Source: BOG-908 sp965198855
GTDB taxonomy: Bacteria; Pseudomonadota; Alphaproteobacteria; Acetobacterales; Acetobacteraceae
Direction: 5' to 3'
NCBI GenBank assembly: GCA_965198855.1
Contig: CBDAPZ010000001.1
Coordinates: forward strand, 1,550,001-1,614,000
DNA: 64,000 nt
Shown here: positions 8,805-20,800 of the stretch, one piece after another
Layout of the letters: each line of letters opens with the position of its first letter
How positions within the stretch are numbered: position 1 is the first letter of the stretch
Made by a program: the position numbers and the translations under genes
The notes under the pieces: model-generated
The model's database searches: none
What the model was told of the DNA's origin: nothing
Seen by the model: the letters and a program-made list of their open reading frames with translations, nothing else

Positions 8805-11800
8805 CAGTAATCTTCCTCGCCCACGTTCGGCAGCGCGTCGTCGTCCTGGTGGCGTTTGCGCTGCGTGCCTTCCGCATAATCGTTCACCGGATCCACGATC
8901 GGCACGAGCAGCGGCGAGAGCAGGATGCAGTTGATCGATTCGATCGGGCAGCCATTGATCTGGTAATTCACGTTCGGCAAATGATGCGAGAAACCCACCG
9001 CGGCCGCCGCAAAGCCGCCACGACCGCCGACATCACCCATCAGGATAACCGGCGAGGATGGCACGATGCCGTCGCTATAAAACACGTTCAGCCCGGCGAC
9101 ATCGATCTCGCCGGAGGCACTGCCGCCTTGTTCCAGCACCAGCAGAAGCTGGGCATCCGGCGCGATCAGCGAGGCGAATTTGGCGTCACCGCGCCCCTCG
9201 ATGGCCACCTGCAGGGTGGAAGATGGCCCGGTGCCCGAGATCGCGGAAACACTCGCAATGCCGGTCTGCTGGAACGCGGCGGATTGCGTGTAGACGCCGA
9301 GCGCGCCCTGTCCGGCAATGAGCGGCGCTGCAATCGAGATCGAGCTGGTCGCACCGTGGATGGTCGCATTGCTGCCGGTCCGCACCACGGTGTTGTCCCA
9401 GATGATGGATTGCGTCACCGGGGTGCCGGCCAGGAAATCGCCGATCAGCAGGCTCGAGGCGCTCAGCGTGCCGGCGAGCGTGATGGTGCCGGGAGCGGCG
9501 ATGCTGCTGCTCAGCCCCCGGGTGCCGATCTGCGTGTCGGCGATGGTGCTGCCGGCACCCTGGGTGATGTTGGTGTGGGCGTTGATGGTGAAGGCACCGA
9601 TGGAGGTGAAGTCGCCATTGAGGGTGACGGCGCCGCCTTTGGCGGAGAGTGCCAGCAGGGTACCGCTGATCACCCCGCTCGTGGCTTCCGAGACATCGGT
9701 GCCGGCGGTGATCGAGAGCTGTCCTGCCGGTGTGAGCGAGCCGGCGATCGAGACATTGCCCCCGGCGCTGACGGTGGCGGCGGCCTGGTTGAAGACATCG
9801 GCACCCTGGCCCAGCGTCACGTCTCCACCAGCGGCAAGCGCGATGGTGCCCGGCGCTGCCAGCACATCATCGACCGTGATGCTACCGCCGGCCTTGAAGC
9901 CGATGGTGCCGGCAGCGCTCTGTATCGCGGCTTGCGCAAGGATATCGTTGCCCGAATCGACCGAGATCGCGCCGGGCGTCTTGAAGGCTGCCTCGATCGC
10001 CACCGATCCGCCGGCCGCCAGCGACACGTCGCCCAATCCGCCGAACACACCGCCCAAAGTGATGTCGCCAAGCGTGGTGGTGAGGCTGTTCGACACGCCG
10101 CCTTCGATGGCGGCCGCGGACACAATGCCGGTGCCAGCTGAAATCGCGAGCGAGCCGGTCGCGGTCAATGGACCGTCGATGGTGACGAGCCCGCTTGCAC
10201 TGATGACGCTCTCAGGCGCGGTGACGGCGCCGGAGGAGGTGACCGTGAAATCGGCGCCGGCGGTGGCCTCGAGGCTGTCCGCCGCGGAAAGCTGACCCGA
10301 CACCACGATGCTGCCCCCGGCCGAGAGGGTCATGGCGGTATCGCTCGACAGGCTGGCTTGGGCGAGCAGATCGGTGCCGGCGTGGATGGTGAGGTCGCCG
10401 GTCGCGGTGAGCGGGCCCGCAAGCGTCACCACGCCCATCGTGGCGGTGATGCTGGTCAGCCCGCCGGCGATGGTGCCGGTGGCGCCTAGAGTGGCGGCGT
10501 TGCCGGCCGCAAGGGTGAGCGAGAGCGGATCGCTCAGCGCGCCATCGATGGTGATGTTGCCGCCTGCCATGATGGTGCCGCCGGTCGAGGGAATGACCAG
10601 AGGCCCGTGGAACACGGCCGGGCCGACGACGGCACTGACGTCACCGTCGATCGTGGCACCCTGGTCCTCGGTGACATCGGTGCCGGCGACGATGCTGAAC
10701 CCGCCGACCGACTGCACGGAGCCGCCGATCTCGGCGCTGCCGCTGGTGGCCTGGATGCCCACGCCCATCCCGGAGATGAAGCCGCTCGCCCCCTCGGTGA
10801 CATCGCTCGCAGCAAGCAGGCCGAGCGGTCCGGAGGCCATCAGCACGCCATCGATGGAGGCGCTGCCGGTCGTCGCGGTGATCGTCGTGGCACCAGCAGT
10901 GATGCCGCCGCCTTGCGCCAGCGTCACGTCGGTGCCGGCCATCAGGGCCAGGCTGCCGCTCACGCCGAGCGTGCCGCCGATCGTGGCGGCAGTGCCGGCA
11001 TCAATCATGGCGGGGCCAGAGGTGACGCTGCCGGTCGGATCGAGCACGAAGGCGCCGCCGGCGGTCAGCGAGAGCGCACCGTCAGCGACCAGCGCGCCGT
11101 CAATGGTGGCATTGCCCGCCGTTGCGGCGATGGTGGTGTTGGCGGCGGCAATGTTGCCACCTTGCGCCAACGTCACATCAGTCCCGGCAGTCAGGCCAAG
11201 GCTGGACTCCACGTCCAGCGATCCGCCGATCAACGCATCGGTGCCTGCAGCGATGGTCGTGGGGCCAGCGGTGATGCTGCCGGTGGCATCGAGCGCGAAG
11301 GCTGTGCCGGCTTTCAGTGACAGCGTGCCCAACGCGCTCATGGCACCGTCAATGATGGCAGCACCCTGTGTGGCGGCGATCGTCGTGAAGCCGGCGGAGA
11401 CGCGGCCCGTCTGATCGAGCATGAAATTATTGCCCGCGGTCAAGACAAGCGCCCCGTTGACCGATAGCAGGCCGTCGATGGTGGCATTGCCGGTGCCGGC
11501 GGTGATCGTCGCGGCATCCACCATGATGCCGTAATCGATGTTCCCGGGGATGGTAATGACGCTGCCGGTGGCGCCGATCGAGAAAGCGCTGCCTGCGGTC
11601 AGCGACAGCGTGCCGTGTGCGGTCAATGCGCCGTCGATCGTCGCATTCCCGCCCGCAGCCGTGATGGTCGTATCGCCGGCATTGATTAGTCCAGGCTGGC
11701 CCAGGCTGACATCGGTTGCCGCAGACAGGCCAAGCGCACCGTTTGCCGACAGGCTGCCGTCGATGGTGGCAGCCCCCGATGTGGCAGTGATTGTCGTGGC

Positions 11801-14800
11801 ACCGGCGGTGATCGTGCCTGGCTGATCGAGCGTGACATTGTTACCGGCGGTCAAGGCGAGCGGCCCGTTGACCAGGAGCAGTCCATCGATGGTGGCGTCG
11901 CCGGCGGTGGCGGTGATCGTCGTGGCATTCGCCGTGACCGTGCCGGTGGTGGCGATGCCGATATCAGTGCCGGCGGTCAGCGTCAGCGTGCCACCGGCGG
12001 CCAGAATACCGGCGATGCCGGCGGTGCCCCTGGCAGCACTGATGGTGGTGTCGGTGGCGGCGATCCGGCCGAACTGGCCGAGGTTGACATCGGTGCCGAT
12101 AGCTAGGTCGAGCGGACCCCTCGCGGTCAGAACGCCGTCGATCGTGGCGGCACCGTTGGTGGCGGCGATGTCGGTGGCACCGGCTGCGATGGTGCCGCCC
12201 TGCGACACTGTCACGTCGCTGGATGCCGTCAGGCCCAGCGCGCCGTTGGCGGTCAAGCTGCCGCCGATCGTCGCTGCGCCGCCCGTTGCCGTGAGCGTGG
12301 TCGCCCCGGCAATGACCGTTCCGGTAGGTGCCACAGTAAGGTTGCCGCCGGCAGTGACGGCAAGCGCCCCGTTCACGGTCAGCGCGCCGGCGATCGTCGC
12401 GTCGCCCAACACCGTGTCGATCGTTGTGGCGCCCGCGACCAATATGCCGGTCTGCCCGATCGAGACGTCGGTATCGGCAACCAGGCTGAGCGTCCCGTTT
12501 GCCGTCAGCATACCATTCAGCGTGTCGGCTCCGCTCGTGGCGGTGATGCTAGTGGCGTCCGCGGTGACGACCCCTGTGCTGTCCTCGATCACGGTGCCGC
12601 CGATGATCATCAGCGGGCCAGCCACCTGCAGCAAACCATCGATCGTGATGGTGCCGGGGGCTGTCAGGGTCAAAGGCCCCGGACTGATGCCGTTCAGGTT
12701 GGTCTCGATGACGGCGCCTGCACCCTCGGTGAAAACGGTGCCCGCGGAAAAGGTGACGGCGCCATTTGTGGTGACCGTGCCATCGATAGTAAGTCCAGTC
12801 CCGGCCGAGATGATAGCGGTGCCGGCGGCGATATCCGCACCTGCCTGTTGGGTCAGCGCGCCGCCTGCCGACAGGTCGGTGGCGCCTCCCGTCATCGTGC
12901 CGCCGATCACGACATCGCCCCCAGCGGCGACGCTGAGCGGGGCAGCCGAGGCGTTGATGGACACGCCCGGCAACTCGATAAAATCGGCGGTGGGGATGGT
13001 GATGGCGATGCCATCGCTGGCCATGACATTGGCGGTGACCACCAGCGATTGTGCATCCTGCAGCATGATGGTGGCCCCGGTGAGGCCGGAGAGCGATCCT
13101 ACGATGCCGATTTGTGCGACCTCGTTGCCGGCCCCGTTCAGGTCGATCGTACCGCCCGCTGCGGCGGCGAGCGTGCCGGTCAGCAGGTTTGCCGTCGGTG
13201 CCAGGATGGCGCCTCCGGTAGAAAGGCCGATCGCGCCGCCATAGACGCCGTTCGTCGGCGCACCTGCCTGCAACGTGCCCGACAAGGCCATTCCGCCGGC
13301 ACCGGCATCGATCTGCACGGCAATATCTGCCAGCACCACGGCACCTGCGGCCTGGGTAAAACCGTTTGCATCGAGATTGACGCTGCCTTGGTCGGACTGG
13401 AACAGACCACCCGCCTGGTTGAGCGAGCCCGACGCCGACAGCGTGACGTCGCCGAGGGCGTGCACTGTCGCACCGTTGGACACCAGGCTCGGTGCAGACG
13501 CACCGGTGACATCCACCCTGATGGTGCCGTTGAGCGCAGTGACGGAGGCGCCCGGCGACAAGGCCAGGCTCACGATGTTGACCAAATCGACGTTGCCGGT
13601 ACCGGCGGAAAGGCCGGTGAGCGGCGCTGCGGCGGTGATCGCAGCCACCTGGTTGGGGCCGGTCAGCGACAGATCGCCACCGGCCGCGGCCGCCAAGGAC
13701 GGCGCAATGATGGTACCAACCAGACTGCCATCCGCGCTGACCTGGCGGATATCGCCCAAAGCGGCCAGATGCACGGCGCCCAGCGTGCCGGCGGAGACCA
13801 GCGATTCAAGGGTCATGCTGCCACCCGCAGAGAGGGCGACGGTGCCGGAGGTGGCGTCGCTCCCAATGCCAGCGCTCTGTATCGTGCCGCCGACGCTGAC
13901 CACGTCGCCGCCGGCATTCACCCCCACGCTATGCGCGCCGCTGAGGATGGATGCGCTCTGGTTGAAGGTGCCGCCTGCCGTCAGCCCGGCATCCTGGGCG
14001 GATTGGATCAGGCTGCCGCCGGTCTCGTTAATGTCGCCATTCGTCGCGGTGATGGACAGATTGCCGCCGGCCATCAGGGTAGAGGCGGTCTGGAAGACGC
14101 TGCCGGTGGCCTGCAGGGTCATCGCGCCATTCGACTCGAGGGTAGAGGCGCCAAAACTGCCGATGGTGAGCGAGCCGTAGCTGGTGCCCTGGCTGCTGAA
14201 GGCCGCCTGTATCACGTCGATGCTCAGCGTGGCGCCGGCCGAGTTGGCCTGCACCACAGGCGTGCCGGAATCGGCGAGGATGTTCAGGGAGGTGTCGTCG
14301 ACCAGGGTGATGCCCGTCGTGCCGCTGGCGAACAGGCCGGCCAGGGTCAGTGACAGGCCCTGGCTGCTCAGGCTGCCGATATTGAAAATCTGGTTGGTGT
14401 CGCTCGCCAGATCGATGTTGCCGGAGGCTGAAGCCGCCAATGTGCCGGCAATCAGTGTGCCGCTAGTGGCTTGGGTGATGTCGCCACCAGCCGCCGAAAG
14501 CAGCACATCGCCGGCTGTCACGGTGTCCAAGGTGATCCCGCCGGTGCGCGAGGCGATCGCCACCGTGCTCGTGCCGGCCCCGATCGTGGAATTATCGATC
14601 GAAGTGACGTTGCCATGGATGTCCAGCAGCACGCCCTGGCCGCCGATCACCGTGTTGTCCTGCAGGAATGCGCCGGCGGCGGAGATGATGGCCACCTCGC
14701 CGAACGCGTTGATCCCTGACACGCCGTTGAACCCCGCGTTGGTCGAGGTGAACCCTGTGGGCGCCGTCACCAGCACATCGCCGCCGCCGGCGATCAGCGT

Positions 14801-17800
14801 GCCGTGATATTGCGAGACGCTGCCGAGCGTGGAGAGCGTCGCGCCGGCGTTCTGCGAGGCAATCGTGCCGCCGTTCTCGGTGATGAAACCTGGCGCGTTC
14901 AGATTTACGGGCCCGACGGCTTCGATGGTGGTACCCACCGTGGCACCCAAAGAGAGGCCGCCCGAGGCCAATGAAATATCGACCGGACCGCCGCTGGCGT
15001 AGACGGATAGCTCCCTGACGTTGCCGACGAACGTGTCGTCGGCGATCAGCAGGCCGCTGGTGTCGTTCAGAACGATGCCACCGGCACCGCCCGCGGTCAC
15101 GCCATAGAGCGTCACCGTGTCGGCGAGGCTGGTGAGCGAGCCGATCACGGCAAAACTGTTGGTGGTGCCGGCGAGGGAAATGCTGCCCGAAGCAAGGGCC
15201 GCCAGCGTCCCCGCTGTCAGCTGGGCACCCGGACCTTCGGTGATGTCGCCGGCGCCGGCATCCAGCAGCAGCGCGCTGTGCGCGTTGGCGGTGCCGTCGG
15301 CGCTGGCACCTTCCACCACGCTGTTGAGAGTCACCGCGCCGCCGCTGGACGCAATTGCGATGGTGCCGTTGGTCCCTGTCGCAGCCCCCGTCGCGTCCAG
15401 CGTGCCGGCCGCCTGCACGATGGTGCCAGTGGCGGCCAAGGCGATGTCGGTGCCGGTGATCTGGCCGGAGAGCGGAACGGCGGTGCTGCCGATGGTCAGC
15501 GCGTTCTGCGTGCCCGACACACTGATCGCGACGGCGCCCTGCGGCGCCGCTACCGGCCCGAGCACCAGCAGCGGCGTCGTGTCGGCCAGCTGAAATTGCA
15601 GCGCCGGCCCCGAGGGACCCGCGCGCTGGGTGAGGAAGCCCACCAGATCGCCCGCGTCGTTGCGCACGCCAAGCGTGCCGATGGCGTTGCTGCCGAGGAT
15701 GCTGGCAGTGCCGGTCGCCGCCGTCGGGCTGCCGGCGCTGCCATAGAGCGAGGCGACGGTGATGCCGTTCGAGACGTTGATGGTGTCGTCGCTGAACAGG
15801 CCGAGGGCGGCTGGCGAGGCGGGATTGCCGAAATTGACCGGCGCCGAAAAATCGATCGCCGTCACCGTGCCCACCGCGCCGAGTGTCCAGCTTCCGGTGC
15901 CGGTATTCGGCGTGCTGGTCAGCGTGCCACCCGCGTTCAGCGCCTGGCCGATCGACAGCGTGCCACGCTGGCTCTGTATGTTCGACAGGCTGGCGCCGGA
16001 GATGGTCGCACCGCCGACCGCGAAGGTGGTGCCGCTGCTGCCGGCATTGAGCAGGTCCAGCGCCACCAGCCCGCCCGGCGTGCTGACCGCGCCGGGGGTG
16101 CCGAACACGAAATGGTCGGCCACGAGGTCGATCACGCCCGGCGCGCTGCCGGCGGGTGCCAGAAGCTGCAGGCTGCCGGTCGTCATCGCAGTGCTGATCA
16201 CATCGATGGCAGGTGCGACGATCTGCAGATTGCCCGCGGTGGTGCCGCCCGCCTGCACGGCGCCGGTCACCGTCAGCGCCTGGCCGTCGACCAAGCCGAA
16301 GCCGGCCGCCGCACTGGAGGCCGCGAGCGTGCCCACCTGGTTGCCTGCGGTCGGGCTGCTGACGCTGGCGAGCAGGATGCTCCCCGCGATCGAGGCGAGC
16401 GTGGTGCTGGCGGTGGCAGACAAGGTGACCGCATGCAGATCGCCTGTAGACTGCTCGACGATATTGCCTGCATCGGCAATCAAGCTTGCGCTGCCGCCTG
16501 CACTCATGCGGCCGGCGAAAGAGATACCGTCGATGGTGCCGCTGGTCTGACCGGTCAGGACCGTGCCGAAATCGCTGGAGCCGCCGGCATCGAGCGACAG
16601 CCCGGTGGCAGCGGTCAACGAGGCCGTCTTCTGCTGCAATATACCACCATCGGAGGCGGTGAGTGCGATGCTGCCGGCGCTGCTTTGCACGCTAGCACCG
16701 GTCAGTTCGACGATACCGAGGGCATTGCCGAGAGAGACACCGTTGCTGCCGCTGACCGCGCCTGCGACCTGCAAGAGGGCGGCGCTGTCGTCGAGCGTGA
16801 AATTGCCGCCGGCTGTAAAGCCGGCCAGCACGCTGACGGCGTTGCCAGCATTGCCGAAAGCCGCATTGCCGGAGGCACTGCCCGTGAGCGTGCCCGCGCG
16901 TACGCTGCCGCCGGTGGTCTCCACGATGTTGCCGTCGGCAACAGTCAGGGTCGCGAATCCGGTATAGACTTGTCCCGAGAGGCTCCCCGCGGTCAGCGTG
17001 CCGCCGAGCGAAATGCCGTGATCATTGTCGAGCGTCACGGTGCCACCGGCACCGCTCAGCGTGCCGGTGAGCGTGATCATACCGCTGGCAGATCCGGTCA
17101 GCGGACCATGGATATCCACATTGCCGCCGGCCGTGAGCGTGCCGATCGCGAGGCCCAGACTATCCTCGAAATTGGTGTCGCCGCCGCTGTGGAAGCTGCC
17201 GATGGCGGTGACGAGGTTGCTGCCGGTGCTGCTGGCGCCGAAATCGAGGCTCGCAATGCCGCTGGTGCTGCCGTCCAGCGTGGCGGCCTGCAGGATGGCG
17301 GCGCTGCCTTCCGTGATGTTGCCGCCAACTGCCGTCAGGGTGGCCGCCCCGGTGCCGGCATGCAGCGTGCCATCGAACGTGATGCCGCTGAGGGAGCCGA
17401 AAGGCGACCCTTGCACCTTCGAGAAATCGCTGCCGCCATCGGCAAGGATGCTGATCCCCTGGGTGCCGCCTGCGGAAATGACGGTCGATGCCTTCTGTGC
17501 GAAGGCGCCTTGGCTGGAGGTGATGGTGACACCGGCCAGTGTGCTGGTGACGCTGGCAAGAGCGAGGATACCGAACCTGTTATCGAGGTTCACGCCTTCC
17601 TTCGCGCTGATCGCGTCCTCGAGCACCAGCAGACCGGTCGGCAGCCCGGCCGCAGGCCCATGTATGTCGATGCTGCCGGCGGCACTCTGGCCAAGCACGA
17701 CCAGGCCGGAATCGTCCTCCAGCGAGAAACTTCCGCCGACGGCAAAGGCGCTCAGCGTGCCGACCACGTTTCCGGGGGATGCAGTGGTGGTGAAGGACGC

Positions 17801-20800
17801 GCCGCCGGTGACGGTGCCGGTCAGGATTCCGGCGTTCAGGGTGCCGGTATCGGCCTCGGCGATGCTGCCGCCGGACACGGCAAAGGTTGCGGTGCCGGAA
17901 TACAGGCCGCCACTGAACGATCCGGAGGTGATGACGCCACCAAACGAAATACCGGCGACCGGATCGTCGGCGCCACTCACCCCATAGCTGCCGAAGTTTG
18001 TGGTGCCGCTGGCGCTGAGGGAGACGAAATCGCCTTTGCCGCCGCTGGTGCCGCCGGCGATCGATCCCCCAGAACGCTGGAATATGGCACCGTCCGAACT
18101 GGCAAGCGCCACCGTGCCGCCGCTGCTCGCCACACTGCCGGTGTTCAGCTCCGCGATGCCGAGCCGGTTGGCCAGGCTGATGCTGCCGACGGCGGAGACC
18201 GCGCCGCCGATGATCAATATGCCGGTGCTGGCGGCATTGTCCTGCACGGAGATGGCGCCGTCCGCATGCAGTGCCCCGAGCGTGAGGGTGGTGGTATCGA
18301 CCACCGTGACATTGCCGTCGGCAGAAGAGTTGCCGATGGCCGAGATCAGGTTGGTCCCGGTGCCGGCGAGCGACACGTTGCCGACGGGCTCGGTGCCTTG
18401 CTTGCCGCCGCCGGTGGCAACCGCGGAAAGGCTGCCGGTGGAAATGCTCGCAAGCGTGCCTTCGGTGATGTCGCCGAGCGTCGCCGACAGAGATGTCGAC
18501 CCGGCATAGGCGGTGCCGGCCGCGTTCGCTGTGCCCCCGATGACGCTACCGTCGATCTCGATGCCGTAGAACGTGCCGAAATCGCCGAAGCTGGTATGGC
18601 CGCCTGCCTGCAGCGAGACGGCATCGAAGCCAGGTTGGCTCGTCGCACCGCTCTGGATCGTCGCACCGGCCTGCTCGAGGATCGCGCCGCCGCTCGAGAC
18701 CAGGCTGACCCCACCCGATGTGCTCTTGATGTCCACGCCCGACAGCGCGACCACGCCGATCGCGTTGCTCAGCGTGATGTTGTCGCGCGCGCTGATCGGG
18801 CCATCGAGCACCAGGAATCCGCCCTGTGCCGCGGCGCTGGATGGCCCAAAAATGTGGATGCTGCCGCTATCCGCGGTCTGACCGGTCACCAGCAGACCGG
18901 CATCGTCCTCGAGCGCGAAATTGCCGCCGACGGCAAAATTGCTGAGCGTACCGACTTCGTTGCCAGATGTGGCGGTGAACGAGGCGCTGCCCTTGGTCGC
19001 GGACCCAGCCAGAATCTGCACGCCGAGGCGGCCGGTGGCGCCCTCGACGATGTTGCCGTCTAGTGCCGTGAGACTGACGGCGCCCGTGGGCACTTTGCCG
19101 CTCAGCGTGCCGGCGGTCACCACGCCATCGAAAGTGATGCCAGCGCCGGAACTCAGCGTCACCGAGCCGGTGGGGCTGCTGATGGTGCCGGTGGCAGTCT
19201 CGGTGATGCCGAGCTTGTTGGACAGGCTGACGGCGTCGGGCGCGGTGACCTTGCCGGTGATCGTGAGGCTGCCGGTCTGGGTGCCGGGTGCAGTCGGCGC
19301 GAGCACCGTCAGCGAGGTAGTGGCGGAAAGATTGCCGATGCTCATGGCGGTATCGCTTTCCACCGACGCATCGCCGCCCTGGGCGGTGCCGCTGAGCGTG
19401 CCGATCTGGTTGCCGAAGCCCGGCGCCAAATTCAGTGTGCCGGAGGCGTCGGCCACGACCGTGCCGGAGAGCAGCGTCGCCGTGCTGCCTTCGGAGATGT
19501 CGCCGGCGGTGGCGGAGAGGAGTGCCGACCCGGCTTTGATGCTGCCGTCGAAGGTGATGCCGGTCATCGTGCCGGCATCGGGTGTGCCGCCGAAATCGGT
19601 ACCGCCCTTCGCGAGCAACGACAGCGAGCCGGCGGACAGGCTGGAGCCTGCCTGCTGGAACAAGGCGCCGGACGTGACCAAGGTGACCGTGCCAAGGCTG
19701 TTGGTGACGCTGGCACCATTCTGTTCGACGATGCCGGGAAAACCCTCGAACAGGGCGGTGCTAGTGCCGGCCGTGCCCGCGGTGATGTTGCCCGCCAGCA
19801 CCAGGAAATCGCCGGGTTTGCTGGTGCCCTCCACGGTGATGCCGCCGCCGGCATCCAGGGCCTCGATGGTCAGGCCGGATTGGACGAGCAGCGCAAAACT
19901 GCCGCCGACCGAAAAGCTGCCGATCGTGGTGATCGTGTTGCCGAGGGCGTCCTCGCCGTCGTTGGCCGCGTTCAGCGTGACATTGCCGGTGGCGGCGGAG
20001 CCGGACAACGTGCCGGCCAGAAGGCTTGCTCCGGCATCTTCCGTGACGTTGCCGCTTTTCGCGATCAGCGACAGCGTGCCGGTATAGCCGCCCGTCGAAT
20101 TCTGTGGCCCTGCGGTCAGAACGCTGTCGATGATGATCCCGACATTGTTCTGCAGGGATATGTTGGTGCCGGCGGTGACCGGCCCGGCGAGCGTGAGGCT
20201 GCCGGGCGCAGTCACCGCGGCAGTCGGCCCACGCACATCGATGCTCGTCCCGGCGGTCAGCGTGCCGACGTTGAGCGCCACATCGTCTTCTACGGAGAGG
20301 CTGCCAGTCGCGGTGAGCTGTGTGATGAAGCTGATGGTGTTGCCGCTGCTCGCCGATAGCGAGAGGTTGCGGGGTGTGGTGGTGAGGCTGTCCGAGACGC
20401 TGCCGAACAGTGTTTCCACATGGATGCCGCCACCGGTCTGGAGGATATCGCCGTCCACGGCATTGAGGGAAGCAAGGCCTGTATAGACGGTGCCGGGACG
20501 GGTGCCGGCGGTGATGCTGCCGCCGAGAGACATGCCTGCGACCGTGCCCAGGTCGCTGCCGAAATCAGTTGACCCCGCGCTGGCCAGAACGACGCCCGCA
20601 CCGGAACTGGCAGGCAGACGGCTGGTGATCGCCGTCTGCGTCTGCATCAGAATGCCGCCGCCCGAGTCGAGCGTCACCGTGCCGGCCGTGCTGCCGATGG
20701 ACGTCGGCGTGGCGGCGTTGCTGCCGGTAAGCTCGGCGATGCCGTGGCTGTTCTCCAGCAGGATATTGCCGCCGGTGCCGTTGGACAGGATCTGCCCATC

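Noticed and set aside
10800..12610. Regularly spaced repeats, possible CRISPR array
   Set aside because: Units are about 129 bp, in frame and protein-coding; there are no short identical repeats with unique spacers and no cas genes.
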